Numbered from the stretch's first letter, positions 1 through 5,996 are shown. The stretch: DNA of 7,887 nucleotides from an uncultured Rhodospirillales bacterium (GCA_903844785.1 CAIMVB010000337.1:1-7887); one strand, 5' to 3'. Numbers and translations: made by a program. The notes: generated by a model from the sequence alone, not told the origin.

Positions 1-203
1 AAGCGGCAGCGGAACCGATTTTTGAGGTGATGCCGGGCTGGCCTGGTTCCACCCGCGGTGCCCGTTCCTATGCCGAATTACCGGCCGAGGCTGTGAAATA
101 TATCCGCCGGATCGAGGAATTGGTGGAAGCCCCGGTGGTGCTGCTTTCCACCAGCCCCGAACGTGACGACACCATCATGATGCGCGACCCCTTTGCGGGG
201 TAG
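1..203 (+). CDS. purA: Adenylosuccinate synthetase, C-terminal end (5' truncated by window)
   Basis: This is the last 66 codons of PurA, which catalyses the GTP-dependent joining of IMP and aspartate to adenylosuccinate, the first committed step from IMP to AMP, in the cytoplasm. The frame opens at base 3 and ends with TAG at 201-203. The readable tail shows the hallmark PurA ending: [15 protein letters not shown], then a YIRRIEEL segment, [12 protein letters not shown] and a final RDPFAG. It aligns in order with the end of E. coli PurA (MPGW, YIKRIEEL, STGPDR, RDPF). The start and the GTP-binding and catalytic regions lie to the left of the window. The next gene begins 3 nt after the stop, so the two are probably co-transcribed and translationally coupled. 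There is no sign of damage in the visible part. Confidence 0.96.
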   Translation, partial: AAAEPIFEVMPGWPGSTRGARSYAELPAEAVKYIRRIEELVEAPVVLLSTSPERDDTIMMRDPFAG

Positions 204-206
204 CTG

Positions 207-2018
207 ATGGCCGCACCCCCGCTTCTGATCCTGCAGGATATCCGCCTGGGCTTTGGCACCACGCGGTTGCTGGATGGCGCCTCGCTTTCCGTGGCCCCTG
301 GCGAAAGGCTGGCGCTGGTCGGGCGGAATGGCTCGGGCAAGTCAACGCTGTTGAAGATTGCCGCTGGGCTGATCGAACCGGAAGGCGGCACGCGCTTTCT
401 GCAACCAGGTGCGACGCTGCGCGTTTTGGATCAGGAACCTGATCTTTCCGGTTTCGCGGATGTGATGTCCTATGTCGAAGCTGGGCTTGGCCCGGCGGAT
501 GATGCGTATCGCGCGCGCTATTTGCTGGAAAGCCTGGGGATGAGCGGCGCGGAAGCGCCTGCCGCGCTTTCAGGCGGAGAGGCGCGGCGTGCCGCCTTGG
601 CGCGCGCTTTGGCGCCCTCGCCCGATATTTTGCTGTTGGATGAACCGACCAATCACCTTGATCTGCCGGTGATTGAATGGCTGGAAGCGGAACTGGCCGC
701 GAGTGCATCGGCGCTGGTGCTGATCAGCCATGATCGGCGCTTTCTGGAAAGCCTTTCGCGCGCCATGGTCTGGCTGGATCGCGGCACCACGCGCCGCCTG
801 GAACAGGGCTTTGGCGCTTTTGAGGGCTGGCGCGACCAGGTGCTGGAAGAAGAAGAACGCGATGCGCATAAGCTTGCGCGCAAAATCGTCCGTGAAGAAC
901 ATTGGCTGCGCTATGGCGTAACCGCGCGGCGCAAGCGCAATGTAAGGCGGCTCGAAAACCTGCAAACCCTGCGCACCAAGCGCCGAGAGCGCAGCACCGC
1001 GCCCGGGCGTGTGAGCATGGCCGCGACCGAGGCTGGCGGGTCCGGTAATCTGGTGATTGCCGCTGACAATATCAGCAAATCCTTTGGTGATCGCCCGATC
1101 GTGCAGGGGTTTTCGACACGCATCATGCGCGGTGATCGCGTGGGTATTCTGGGGCCCAATGGCGCGGGCAAGACAACGCTTCTGAATATGCTGATCGGTA
1201 CGCTGGCGCCGGATGCGGGCCAAATACTGCTCGGTGCCGGGATTGAAATGGTGGGGCTGGATCAGCGCCGTGCGGCGCTTGATCCCGCTGTGACGCTGGC
1301 GGAAGCGCTGACCGAAGGGCGCGGCGATATGGTGCATGTGGGCGGCGCGCCGCGCCATGTGCTTGGCTACATGAAGGATTTTCTGTTTACGCCGGAACAG
1401 GCGCGCACGCCGCTCGGTGCGCTTTCTGGCGGAGAACGCGGCCGGCTGATGCTGGCGCGCGCCTTCGCCAAACCATCCAACCTGCTGGTGCTGGATGAAC
1501 CGACCAATGATCTTGATCTGGAAACGCTGGATCTATTGCAGGAGCTAATCGCGGATTACGCCGGCACGGTTTTGCTGGTGAGCCATGATCGCGATTTTCT
1601 GGATCGCTGCGTGACCAGCGTGATTGCCTTTGAAGAAGCCGGGCGCTGGCAGGAATATGCCGGCGGCTATAGCGATATGGTCGCGCAGCGCGGCCATGGC
1701 GTGCGGGCGCGCGCCGCTGAAAAGCAAAGCGCCGCACCGAAGCGCGAAGCATCGGTGCCTGCCAAGCCGGCCCCGCGCAAAAAGGGCCTTGGCGCGGTGG
1801 AGCAGCATGAATTGAAAACCCTGCCCGCCAAGATGGAAAAGCTTGCGGTGGAAATCGCCGCACTGGAAAAGCGCATCGCGGATCCGGCGTTTTATGCGCG
1901 CGATGCCGCGGGTTTTGCCAAATCGACCAGCGCGCTTGGCGCGGCGCAGGCCGCTTTGCAGGCGGCGGAAACACGCTGGCTGGAATTGGAAATCCTGCGC
2001 GAGGAAAGCGGCGGCTAG
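207..2018 (+). CDS. uup: ABC-F family ATPase, Uup type
   Basis: A soluble 603-residue ABC-F protein with two ATPase domains and no membrane segments. Such proteins act on ribosomes or nucleic acids rather than as transporters; Uup is linked to ribosome function and DNA branch/transposon-excision phenotypes. Domain 1 has Walker A GRNGSGKST (39-47), signature LSGGE (121-125), Walker B with D145/E146 and H-loop H175. Domain 2 has GPNGAGKTT (316-324), LSGGE (406-410), D430/E431 and H460. The interdomain linker (about 210-265) is charged and helical and carries GVTARRKRN, closely like GIKARRTRN of E. coli Uup. A PRHVLGY..DFLF segment (382-394) is also Uup-like. After an Ala/Pro/Lys-rich spacer (about 500-530), a heptad-like helical tail (530-600) matches the C-terminal coiled-coil DNA-binding domain of Uup. 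Length is near that of E. coli Uup. The ATG is 3 nt after the purA stop; GGGG at 197-200 is the only Shine-Dalgarno-like element. All ATPase residues are intact. Confidence 0.93.
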   Translation: MAAPPLLILQDIRLGFGTTRLLDGASLSVAPGERLALVGRNGSGKSTLLKIAAGLIEPEGGTRFLQPGATLRVLDQEPDLSGFADVMSYVEAGLGPADDAYRARYLLESLGMSGAEAPAALSGGEARRAALARALAPSPDILLLDEPTNHLDLPVIEWLEAELAASASALVLISHDRRFLESLSRAMVWLDRGTTRRLEQGFGAFEGWRDQVLEEEERDAHKLARKIVREEHWLRYGVTARRKRNVRRLENLQTLRTKRRERSTAPGRVSMAATEAGGSGNLVIAADNISKSFGDRPIVQGFSTRIMRGDRVGILGPNGAGKTTLLNMLIGTLAPDAGQILLGAGIEMVGLDQRRAALDPAVTLAEALTEGRGDMVHVGGAPRHVLGYMKDFLFTPEQARTPLGALSGGERGRLMLARAFAKPSNLLVLDEPTNDLDLETLDLLQELIADYAGTVLLVSHDRDFLDRCVTSVIAFEEAGRWQEYAGGYSDMVAQRGHGVRARAAEKQSAAPKREASVPAKPAPRKKGLGAVEQHELKTLPAKMEKLAVEIAALEKRIADPAFYARDAAGFAKSTSALGAAQAALQAAETRWLELEILREESGG

Positions 2019-2027
2019 TCCCGCCGC
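2008..2027. terminator. Perfect 7-bp hairpin between convergent genes
   Basis: GCGGCGG (2008-2014) pairs perfectly with CCGCCGC (2021-2027) across a 6-nt loop. The stem begins inside the last codons of uup, the loop contains its TAG stop, and the right arm ends two bases before the stop codon of the convergent oxygenase gene. It is well placed to stop transcription from both sides. Neither strand has a U-tract after the stem, so it is not a textbook intrinsic terminator and may act as an RNA 3'-end barrier. Confidence 0.4.
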
Positions 2028-2028
2028 G

Positions 2029-3207
2029 TCAGTAACCTTCTAAAAGCCCAAGCGCGGCCAGGCGCTGACAAAAGGCCAAGGCGCCCTCACCCAGGCTGGC
2101 GGGCGTGGTGCCTTCCGCCAATTGCGCCAACCAGTCGCATTCCGTGGCGCTCAGATTCTCCGCCCCACCATACCAACGCAACGCGCCGCCACCTTCAGGC
2201 AAGGGCACCAGATGGTGGTGCATGGCATCGGCCAAGCGTAGCTTGTCATCAGCGCCGGGCGGGCGGTGTGCCAAGCCGCGCGGCGAAAGCGGCAAGCGGT
2301 CGCGCGTAATGCGATCCATCGCCGCAAGTGCAATCTGTTCCAGCGCTGTCTGCGAAGACAGCGCCGACAATGCGGGCGCAAGCCTTGCAGCGATGGCGGC
2401 GGTGCCTTCAGCCTCTCCAAGGCGCCAGCTGGGGATACTGGCGCGCAGGGCTGGATTTTCCGCTTCTAGCGTTTCCAAAAGCTCCCGCAACATATCGGCG
2501 ATGGACGCCTCAAGAAAACCGATGGTGATATGCAGCGAAGGCGCATCACCCGATTGCGCGGCGGCTTCATGCATCACGCCGCGCGGCAGATAAAGCGCAT
2601 CACCGGGATTGAGGGTCAGCGCATGCGGCGCGCCGCCCGGGCTTTGCTGATTGGCCCAAGGTGTGGCGCGGCTTGGTAGTGGGAGGGGGATGTCATCCCA
2701 AACGCGCCAGGATTTGGCACCCGATACCTGCATGACCAGCACATCATGCGTATCAAAATGCACGCGGAAACCCTGCGCGCCCGGGGGCGTCAGATAGATA
2801 TTCGCCTGCACCGGATGCAGAAACACCTTTTCCAGACCCCGGCAAAAGCGCGCGAGTGGGGCATGGAGTTCGTGGAATTGCGAAACCACCAGGCTGCCCC
2901 CCGCATCATGCCGGGCAAGCAGGCGCGGCAGGTCAATGCGGCTGCCTTCGCTTTGCAGGTATTCATCGGGCGGGATGGCGGCGCTGCCTTGCCGCCCGCC
3001 ATCGGCCATGGTCACGCGCGGATGGCGCGCGGCATCGGTGCGCAAAAACGCATCCAGATCAGCAATGGAAAGCAAGCCCGCGTAACGATGAGGCGCCTTG
3101 CCTTGCAAAAGCCGCCAAGCAGTGCCTTCACGTAGCGCAAAAACCTCCTGCGGCGTCAGCGCGCCGAAGGCAAGCTGCCATGCGGCTTCGCCGAGTGTTT
3201 CTGTCAT
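2029..3207 (-). CDS. JmjC/Cupin_4 Fe(II)/2-oxoglutarate oxygenase (ribosomal-oxygenase-like)
   Basis: A 392-residue protein of the Cupin_4 (JmjC) group, whose known members YcfD/RoxA, NO66 and MINA53 hydroxylate Arg or His of ribosomal proteins using Fe(II), O2 and 2-oxoglutarate. The core reads NIYLTPPGAQGFRVHFDTHD (136-155), followed by a QVSGAKSWRVW strand. The Fe ligands are H150 and D152 of HxD, with the distal His H213 in LPRGVMHEA; the preceding LNPGDALYLPRG is the usual cupin turn. After the jelly roll, residues about 230-310 are helical, as in the dimerisation region of the family. The tail (about 330-392) looks like the C-terminal winged-helix domain. Length fits a full ribosomal oxygenase. 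There is no signal peptide, so it should act in the cytoplasm. It lies 14 nt downstream of the repeat-protein gene and has almost no Shine-Dalgarno sequence, so translation is probably coupled to that gene. The tight pairing suggests the repeat protein may be its substrate (inference). Alternatively it is an ordinary ribosomal hydroxylase with a chance neighbour. Confidence 0.88.
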   Translation of the reverse strand: MTETLGEAAWQLAFGALTPQEVFALREGTAWRLLQGKAPHRYAGLLSIADLDAFLRTDAARHPRVTMADGGRQGSAAIPPDEYLQSEGSRIDLPRLLARHDAGGSLVVSQFHELHAPLARFCRGLEKVFLHPVQANIYLTPPGAQGFRVHFDTHDVLVMQVSGAKSWRVWDDIPLPLPSRATPWANQQSPGGAPHALTLNPGDALYLPRGVMHEAAAQSGDAPSLHITIGFLEASIADMLRELLETLEAENPALRASIPSWRLGEAEGTAAIAARLAPALSALSSQTALEQIALAAMDRITRDRLPLSPRGLAHRPPGADDKLRLADAMHHHLVPLPEGGGALRWYGGAENLSATECDWLAQLAEGTTPASLGEGALAFCQRLAALGLLEGY

Positions 3208-3221
3208 GCAGTATGCTGGAT

Positions 3222-3755
3222 TCAGGTACCGCGACGGCCGCGCCCAGCGTCATCACGCGGGTCAGAATCGGTCATGGCCTTGCGCCGCGTGCCGCGCCCA
3301 TTGCCAGGGCCATCACCGGGGTCAGCGTCGGTCAAGCCCGTGCCACGCCGGCCGCGCCCATTGCCAGGGCCATCGCCCGGGTCAGCATCGGTCAGGCCGG
3401 TACCGCGCCGCGTACCGCGGCCATTGCCCTGACCATCACCAGGGTCCGCATCGGTCAGGCCCGTGCCGCGCCGCGCGCCACGACCATTGCCCGGACCATC
3501 GCCGGGGTCTGAATCGGTCAGGCCCGTGCCACGCGGGCGACCGCGGCCGCGCCCTGGCCCATCAGAAGGGTCTGAATCCGTCACCACAGGGATGACTGGC
3601 GCCCTTGGCATTGGTTCAGCGCTCAGCGGCAAGGAAATGCCGGGCAAGATGGTTGCCGCAGACAAGTTCAGCACCAGAAGCCGGCGGCCTAAGCGATCCG
3701 GCTGTGGCTTCATGCTTGGCGTCCCATCAGCATCATCATTTTTGCCGTTTGTCAT
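3222..3755 (-). CDS. Repeat protein with six TDxDPxD...GxGR units; candidate oxygenase substrate
   Basis: I recognise no named family. From ATG at 3755 it encodes 177 residues. Residues 1-20 are polar. Residues 21-46 (RLGRR, then LLVLNLSAATILPGISLPLSA) have a basic n-region, hydrophobic stretch and A-x-x-like end, as in a signal peptide; the paired Arg loosely recalls a Tat signal. From residue 59 to the end there are six units starting at T59, T80, T101, T122, T142 and T162, consensus T-D-[SA]-D-P-x-D-x-x-G-[NR]-G-R-G followed by an Arg/Gly/Thr linker. There is no Cys, and aromatics are absent. I chose this start because AAAGGG (3765-3770) lies 9 nt upstream. The frame stays open up to 3893, but that extension lies in AT-rich DNA that looks like leader. 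An internal ATG (residue 15, at 3713) would give a more standard signal peptide but has a poor ribosome site. The gene leads an operon with the oxygenase. It may be a multi-core modified peptide, a Ca-binding-like surface protein or a structural repeat protein. Confidence 0.8.
   Translation of the reverse strand: MTNGKNDDADGTPSMKPQPDRLGRRLLVLNLSAATILPGISLPLSAEPMPRAPVIPVVTDSDPSDGPGRGRGRPRGTGLTDSDPGDGPGNGRGARRGTGLTDADPGDGQGNGRGTRRGTGLTDADPGDGPGNGRGRRGTGLTDADPGDGPGNGRGTRRKAMTDSDPRDDAGRGRRGT
3225..3581 (-). repeat. Six tandem coding repeats of 60-63 bp
   Basis: The C-terminal two-thirds of the repeat protein consists of six in-frame tandem units, spaced 21, 21, 21, 20 and 20 residues apart (63 or 60 bp). 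The central four are almost identical in protein: TDSDPGDGPGNGRG or TDADPGDGPGNGRG (one has Q for P), followed by a short Arg-rich linker ending GTGLTD or KAMTD. The first unit (SDPSDGPGRGRG) and the last (SDPRDDAGRGRRGT, ending the protein) are more divergent. At DNA level the units differ at many third positions; the Pro of the D-P step, for example, is CCC, CCT and CCG in different central units. The copies are therefore not freshly duplicated. Confidence 0.95.
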
Positions 3756-3764
3756 CGGGGGATG

Positions 3765-3770
3765 CCCTTT
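3765..3770 (-). promoter_or_regulatory. Ribosome binding site deciding the start of the repeat protein
   Basis: On the minus strand AAAGGG lies 9 nt before ATG 3755, within an AAGAAAGGG run. It is the only good Shine-Dalgarno-like sequence near any of the possible starts (3893, 3755, 3713), and it favours the 177-residue product. Confidence 0.55.
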
Positions 3771-3844
3771 CTTAAATCGCTGTAAGAGATTCGCATTAAT
3801 AGTGCACGAAATTCTCTGCTGTGGAAGTCTGCATTTATTATGAT

Positions 3845-3875
3845 ATTTTAATCTTGATGCTGCGGAGTTTTTCAA
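3845..3875 (-). promoter_or_regulatory. Possible sigma70-like promoter for the repeat-protein/oxygenase operon
   Basis: Reading leftward, TTGAAA (3870-3875, one mismatch to TTGACA) is followed after 19 nt by TAAAAT (3845-3850, one mismatch to TATAAT). The spacer is 2 nt longer than ideal, so the call is tentative. Transcription would start near 3838 and leave a leader of about 80 nt before ATG 3755. The -35 word falls inside the perfect inverted repeat at 3862-3882, which would let a bound protein block the promoter. Confidence 0.3.
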
Positions 3876-3882
3876 ACTCCGC
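3862..3882. promoter_or_regulatory. Perfect 9-bp inverted repeat (possible operator)
   Basis: GCGGAGTTT (3862-3870) and AAACTCCGC (3874-3882) are exact reverse complements separated by TTC. The element lies in the AT-rich divergent gap and covers the proposed -35 of the leftward operon. Neither strand has a T-run right after the stem, so an intrinsic terminator is unlikely. An operator for a dimeric regulator is the simplest reading; an RNA hairpin is also possible if transcription starts further upstream. Confidence 0.4.
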
Positions 3883-4017
3883 CGCCCAGCCATTAATCAT
3901 TACTTACGAATTTTCTGCCCATAAACATCATTATCTCAACCGAATTTGATCTTTGGTATCAGCCGCCCCACTAGCCCGATATATTGCCTGCAGAAAAATC
4001 GAAATCCAGGCGGCGAT

Positions 4018-4022
4018 AGGAG
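4018..4022 (+). promoter_or_regulatory. Ribosome binding site supporting a GTG start
   Basis: AGGAG lies 6 nt before GTG 4029. This decides the start of the M17 aminopeptidase in favour of GTG over the downstream ATG at 4044, which has no comparable site. Confidence 0.7.
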
Positions 4023-4028
4023 AGTTTT

Positions 4029-5396
4029 GTGACCAATCCGAATATGGCTTCGAACCAAGTTTCACTACCGTTGCATGCCGTGCAAGCGGCAGATTTGGCG
4101 GTTTTTCTGTCCGGGCTGGATGCGCAGACCGCTGCCTTTTTACGTGCTTCTGGCTTTACAGCGAAACCCGGCGAATTGGCCTTGCTCCCCGGATCTGCGG
4201 GGCTGGCGGGGGCTGTCATCGGGGTAGGTGCGGAAGCTTCACCATGGCATTACGGCGCGGCGCCCTTTGCCTTACCCGCCGATAGCCTATGGCATCTGGG
4301 CCAAGGCGTGACCGATACCGCCAATGCAGTGCTGGGCTGGCATCTGGGCGCCTATCGCTGGACCAAGCACAAAAAGCCGAACCGTGCGCCCGCGCAATTG
4401 GTGACACCGCCGGGAAGTGAAGAAGCGCTGATGCTGGCGCAAGCGATATGCAACGCGCGCGATCTGATTAACGCACCAGCGGCCGATTTGGGCCCTCAGC
4501 AATTGGCCGAAGCCGCGGCAAGCCTTGCCGAACGCCATGGCGGGCGCGCGGAAATCATCACCGGGCAAGCCCTGCAAGAAGGTTTTCCCTGCATGGCCGC
4601 CGTTGGTGCTGGCAGCCCGCGCGCACCCCATTTGGCGGTGCTGCGTTGGGAAGGCACGGCCGATGGTCCGCTCATTGCCCTTTGCGGCAAAGGGGTTTGC
4701 TTCGATACCGGGGGCCTCGACCTCAAGCCATCTGCCGGCATGCTGCGCATGAAGAAGGATATGGGTGGTGCTGCCGTTATGCTTGCGGTGGCAGAGATGG
4801 TGATGCGCGCGAAGCTGCCCATCCGCCTGCTGGTATTGATCGGCGCGGTGGAAAATGCCGTGTCAGGCCAAGCGATGCGCCCGATGGATGTGCTCCGCAC
4901 ACGCAAGGGGCTTCGGGTTGAAGTTGGCAATACGGATGCTGAAGGCCGCTTGGTGCTGTGCGATCTTTTGCAATTCGCCGCCGAACATCAGCCCAAAATG
5001 ATCCTGGATGCCGCCACGCTGACAGGCGCGGCGCGCGTGGCGCTGGGCCCGGATTTACCTGCAATGTTCAGCAATGATGATGTTCTGGCTGAAAGGCTGC
5101 TGAGTATCGGCAGGCAGGTACAGGATCCGGTTTGGCGCCTGCCGCTCCATGATGGCTATGATGCCTGGCTGGATAGCCCTTTTGCGGATCTATCCAATGT
5201 ATCGTCCAAACCCATGGCGGGCGCCGTAACCGCCGCATTGTTTTTGCGACGCTTTGTGCCCGCAGGGCAGGCTTGGGTGCACCTGGATCTCTATGCCTGG
5301 AATGATGCAACGCGGCCCGGCCGCCCTGAAGGAGGCGAAGCCCAGGCGGCGCGTGCCCTCTTCGCGCTGTTGTGTGATCAGAACAAGGGAACGTGA
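4029..5396 (+). CDS. Leucyl aminopeptidase, peptidase family M17
   Basis: A cytosolic dizinc/dimanganese aminopeptidase of 455 residues that removes N-terminal amino acids from peptides. The N-terminal domain (about 1-125) is poorly conserved, as usual. The C-terminal catalytic domain holds every active-site residue expected from E. coli PepA: K221 and D226 in GKGVCFDTGG, catalytic K233 in LDLKPS, D244 in MKKDMGG, and D303, E305 and R307 in the family signature NTDAEGRL (301-308). LDAATLTGA (326-334) follows as in other members. The length is slightly short of PepA (about 500) and close to PepB and alphaproteobacterial M17 proteins. The start is GTG with a good AGGAG site. It diverges from the repeat-protein operon across a shared AT-rich gap, so a role in trimming that peptide can be imagined, but general peptide turnover is the safer reading. 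Confidence 0.95.
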   Translation: MTNPNMASNQVSLPLHAVQAADLAVFLSGLDAQTAAFLRASGFTAKPGELALLPGSAGLAGAVIGVGAEASPWHYGAAPFALPADSLWHLGQGVTDTANAVLGWHLGAYRWTKHKKPNRAPAQLVTPPGSEEALMLAQAICNARDLINAPAADLGPQQLAEAAASLAERHGGRAEIITGQALQEGFPCMAAVGAGSPRAPHLAVLRWEGTADGPLIALCGKGVCFDTGGLDLKPSAGMLRMKKDMGGAAVMLAVAEMVMRAKLPIRLLVLIGAVENAVSGQAMRPMDVLRTRKGLRVEVGNTDAEGRLVLCDLLQFAAEHQPKMILDAATLTGAARVALGPDLPAMFSNDDVLAERLLSIGRQVQDPVWRLPLHDGYDAWLDSPFADLSNVSSKPMAGAVTAALFLRRFVPAGQAWVHLDLYAWNDATRPGRPEGGEAQAARALFALLCDQNKGT

Positions 5397-5513
5397 ACCA
5401 AAACCGATTGAAACATTCCGCGCGAAACAGAAGATTTGGCGGCAGCTTTCAGGCACCAGTCTTTATCGGGCCGCCTGCAAGAAATCTCGTCCGCCCCATG
5501 AAAGGAAAAACAA

Positions 5514-5891
5514 ATGGCTACCGGAAATAATCACGAACACCTGGTAAGGGTCTTGCAGGAAACCATCATCGCGCTGGTGCGCCGTGATGGTGCTGACCTT
5601 TCTTCGCGCCAGCTAGGTGTCATGCTTACAAGCTACCTGACCGATGGTCCGCATACGGTGCGCGGCTTGGCGCTGAAGCTTAATGTCTCCAAGCCCGCCA
5701 TTACGCGCGCATTGGATCGGCTGGGTGAACTTGATCTGGCCCGGCGCAAGCCAGACCCTTCGGACAGGCGCTCAGTGCTGGTGCAACGCACCCCCAAGGG
5801 CAATGCCTTCATGCGTGATTTGCGCAATACCATTGTGGCGGCCGAAAACCGCGTGAATGAACCAGGCAAGGCCGAAGCGGCGCGAAAATAA
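5514..5891 (+). CDS. Short MarR-family winged-helix transcriptional regulator
   Basis: A 125-residue DNA-binding protein. An N-terminal helix (about 8-24) precedes the helix-turn-helix: TVRGLALKLNVSKPAITRALDRL (about 48-70), with the recognition helix around 59-70. The wing follows with RRKPDPSDRRSVLVQRTPKG (77-96), in which DPSDRRS is the MarR D-x-R wing motif. The C-terminal helix (about 97-115), which helps dimerise the family, is short, and the protein is below the usual 140-150 residues. AAAGGA (5501-5506) lies 7 nt before the ATG, so the start is well supported. It sits 117 nt after the aminopeptidase in the same direction. I see no clear palindromic operator upstream, and the ligand and targets cannot be read from sequence. 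Confidence 0.85.
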   Translation: MATGNNHEHLVRVLQETIIALVRRDGADLSSRQLGVMLTSYLTDGPHTVRGLALKLNVSKPAITRALDRLGELDLARRKPDPSDRRSVLVQRTPKGNAFMRDLRNTIVAAENRVNEPGKAEAARK

Positions 5892-5899
5892 TCGCCTGC

Positions 5900-5922
5900 C
5901 GCAGCCCTTGGGCAAGGCTGCG
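5900..5922 (+). terminator. Hairpin after the MarR gene
   Basis: CGCAGCC (5900-5906) pairs perfectly with GGCTGCG (5916-5922) around a 9-nt loop, starting 9 nt past the MarR stop. It is GC-rich and correctly placed to end the MarR transcript, but there is no T-run after it, so it is only a probable terminator or 3'-end stabiliser. Confidence 0.35.
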
Positions 5923-5964
5923 CGGCGCTGCTCGCGCCTGTCTCACGCTATGCTTGACATGCCC

Positions 5965-5996
5965 GCGCCGCACTGCTTTGGCAGAAGGCGCGGCGC
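5965..5996 (+). promoter_or_regulatory. Hairpin abutting the DUF218 start codon
   Basis: GCGCCGC (5965-5971) can pair with GCGGCGC (5990-5996), which ends directly before ATG 5997. An inner CTGC/GCAG pair (5973-5976 with 5981-5984) closes a TTTG loop. The likely ribosome site AGAAGG (5983-5988) would lie partly in the inner stem and partly in the internal loop. Such a fold could lower initiation, but GC-rich chance pairing is also possible. Confidence 0.25.

Larger units (their letters stand above)
3776..3960. promoter_or_regulatory. AT-rich divergent control region
   Basis: The repeat-protein operon (leftward) and the M17 aminopeptidase (rightward) diverge from a 273-bp gap at 3756-4028. 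A hand count of 3781-3960 gives 67 G/C of 180 (about 37%), far below the GC-rich genes on either side. No coding signal is convincing in either direction. The region holds one perfect inverted repeat and a possible leftward promoter (listed separately). I could not find a convincing rightward -35/-10 pair; TATATT at 3980-3985 is the best isolated -10-like word. Confidence 0.6.

Noticed and set aside
570..1358. Long open frame on the minus strand opposite uup (262 codons)
   Set aside because: It is antisense to a complete ABC-F gene with every motif intact. Long antisense frames are usual in GC-rich DNA, and the translation shows no family feature.
3225..3581. Regular 60-63-bp repeats read as a CRISPR array or intergenic satellite
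   Set aside because: Units are contiguous with no unique spacers, lie in frame inside a gene, and vary at synonymous positions, so they are coding repeats.
2746..3595. Several plus-strand frames opposite the oxygenase and repeat-protein genes
   Set aside because: Their products are low-complexity Arg/Ala/Pro/His strings produced by reading the opposite strand of real genes, including the reverse of the repeats.
3756..3893. N-terminal extension of the repeat protein by 46 codons
   Set aside because: The stretch is AT-rich, overlaps the inverted repeat and the possible promoter, and has no good ribosome site, whereas AAAGGG precedes ATG 3755.
3953..4285. Plus-strand frame overlapping the start of the M17 gene
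   Set aside because: It is out of frame with the well-supported GTG start and runs through the control region without any recognisable product.
5954..5959. Perfect TTGACA as a promoter -35 for the DUF218 gene
   Set aside because: No -10-like sequence lies 16-19 nt downstream, and transcription would begin almost at the start codon.
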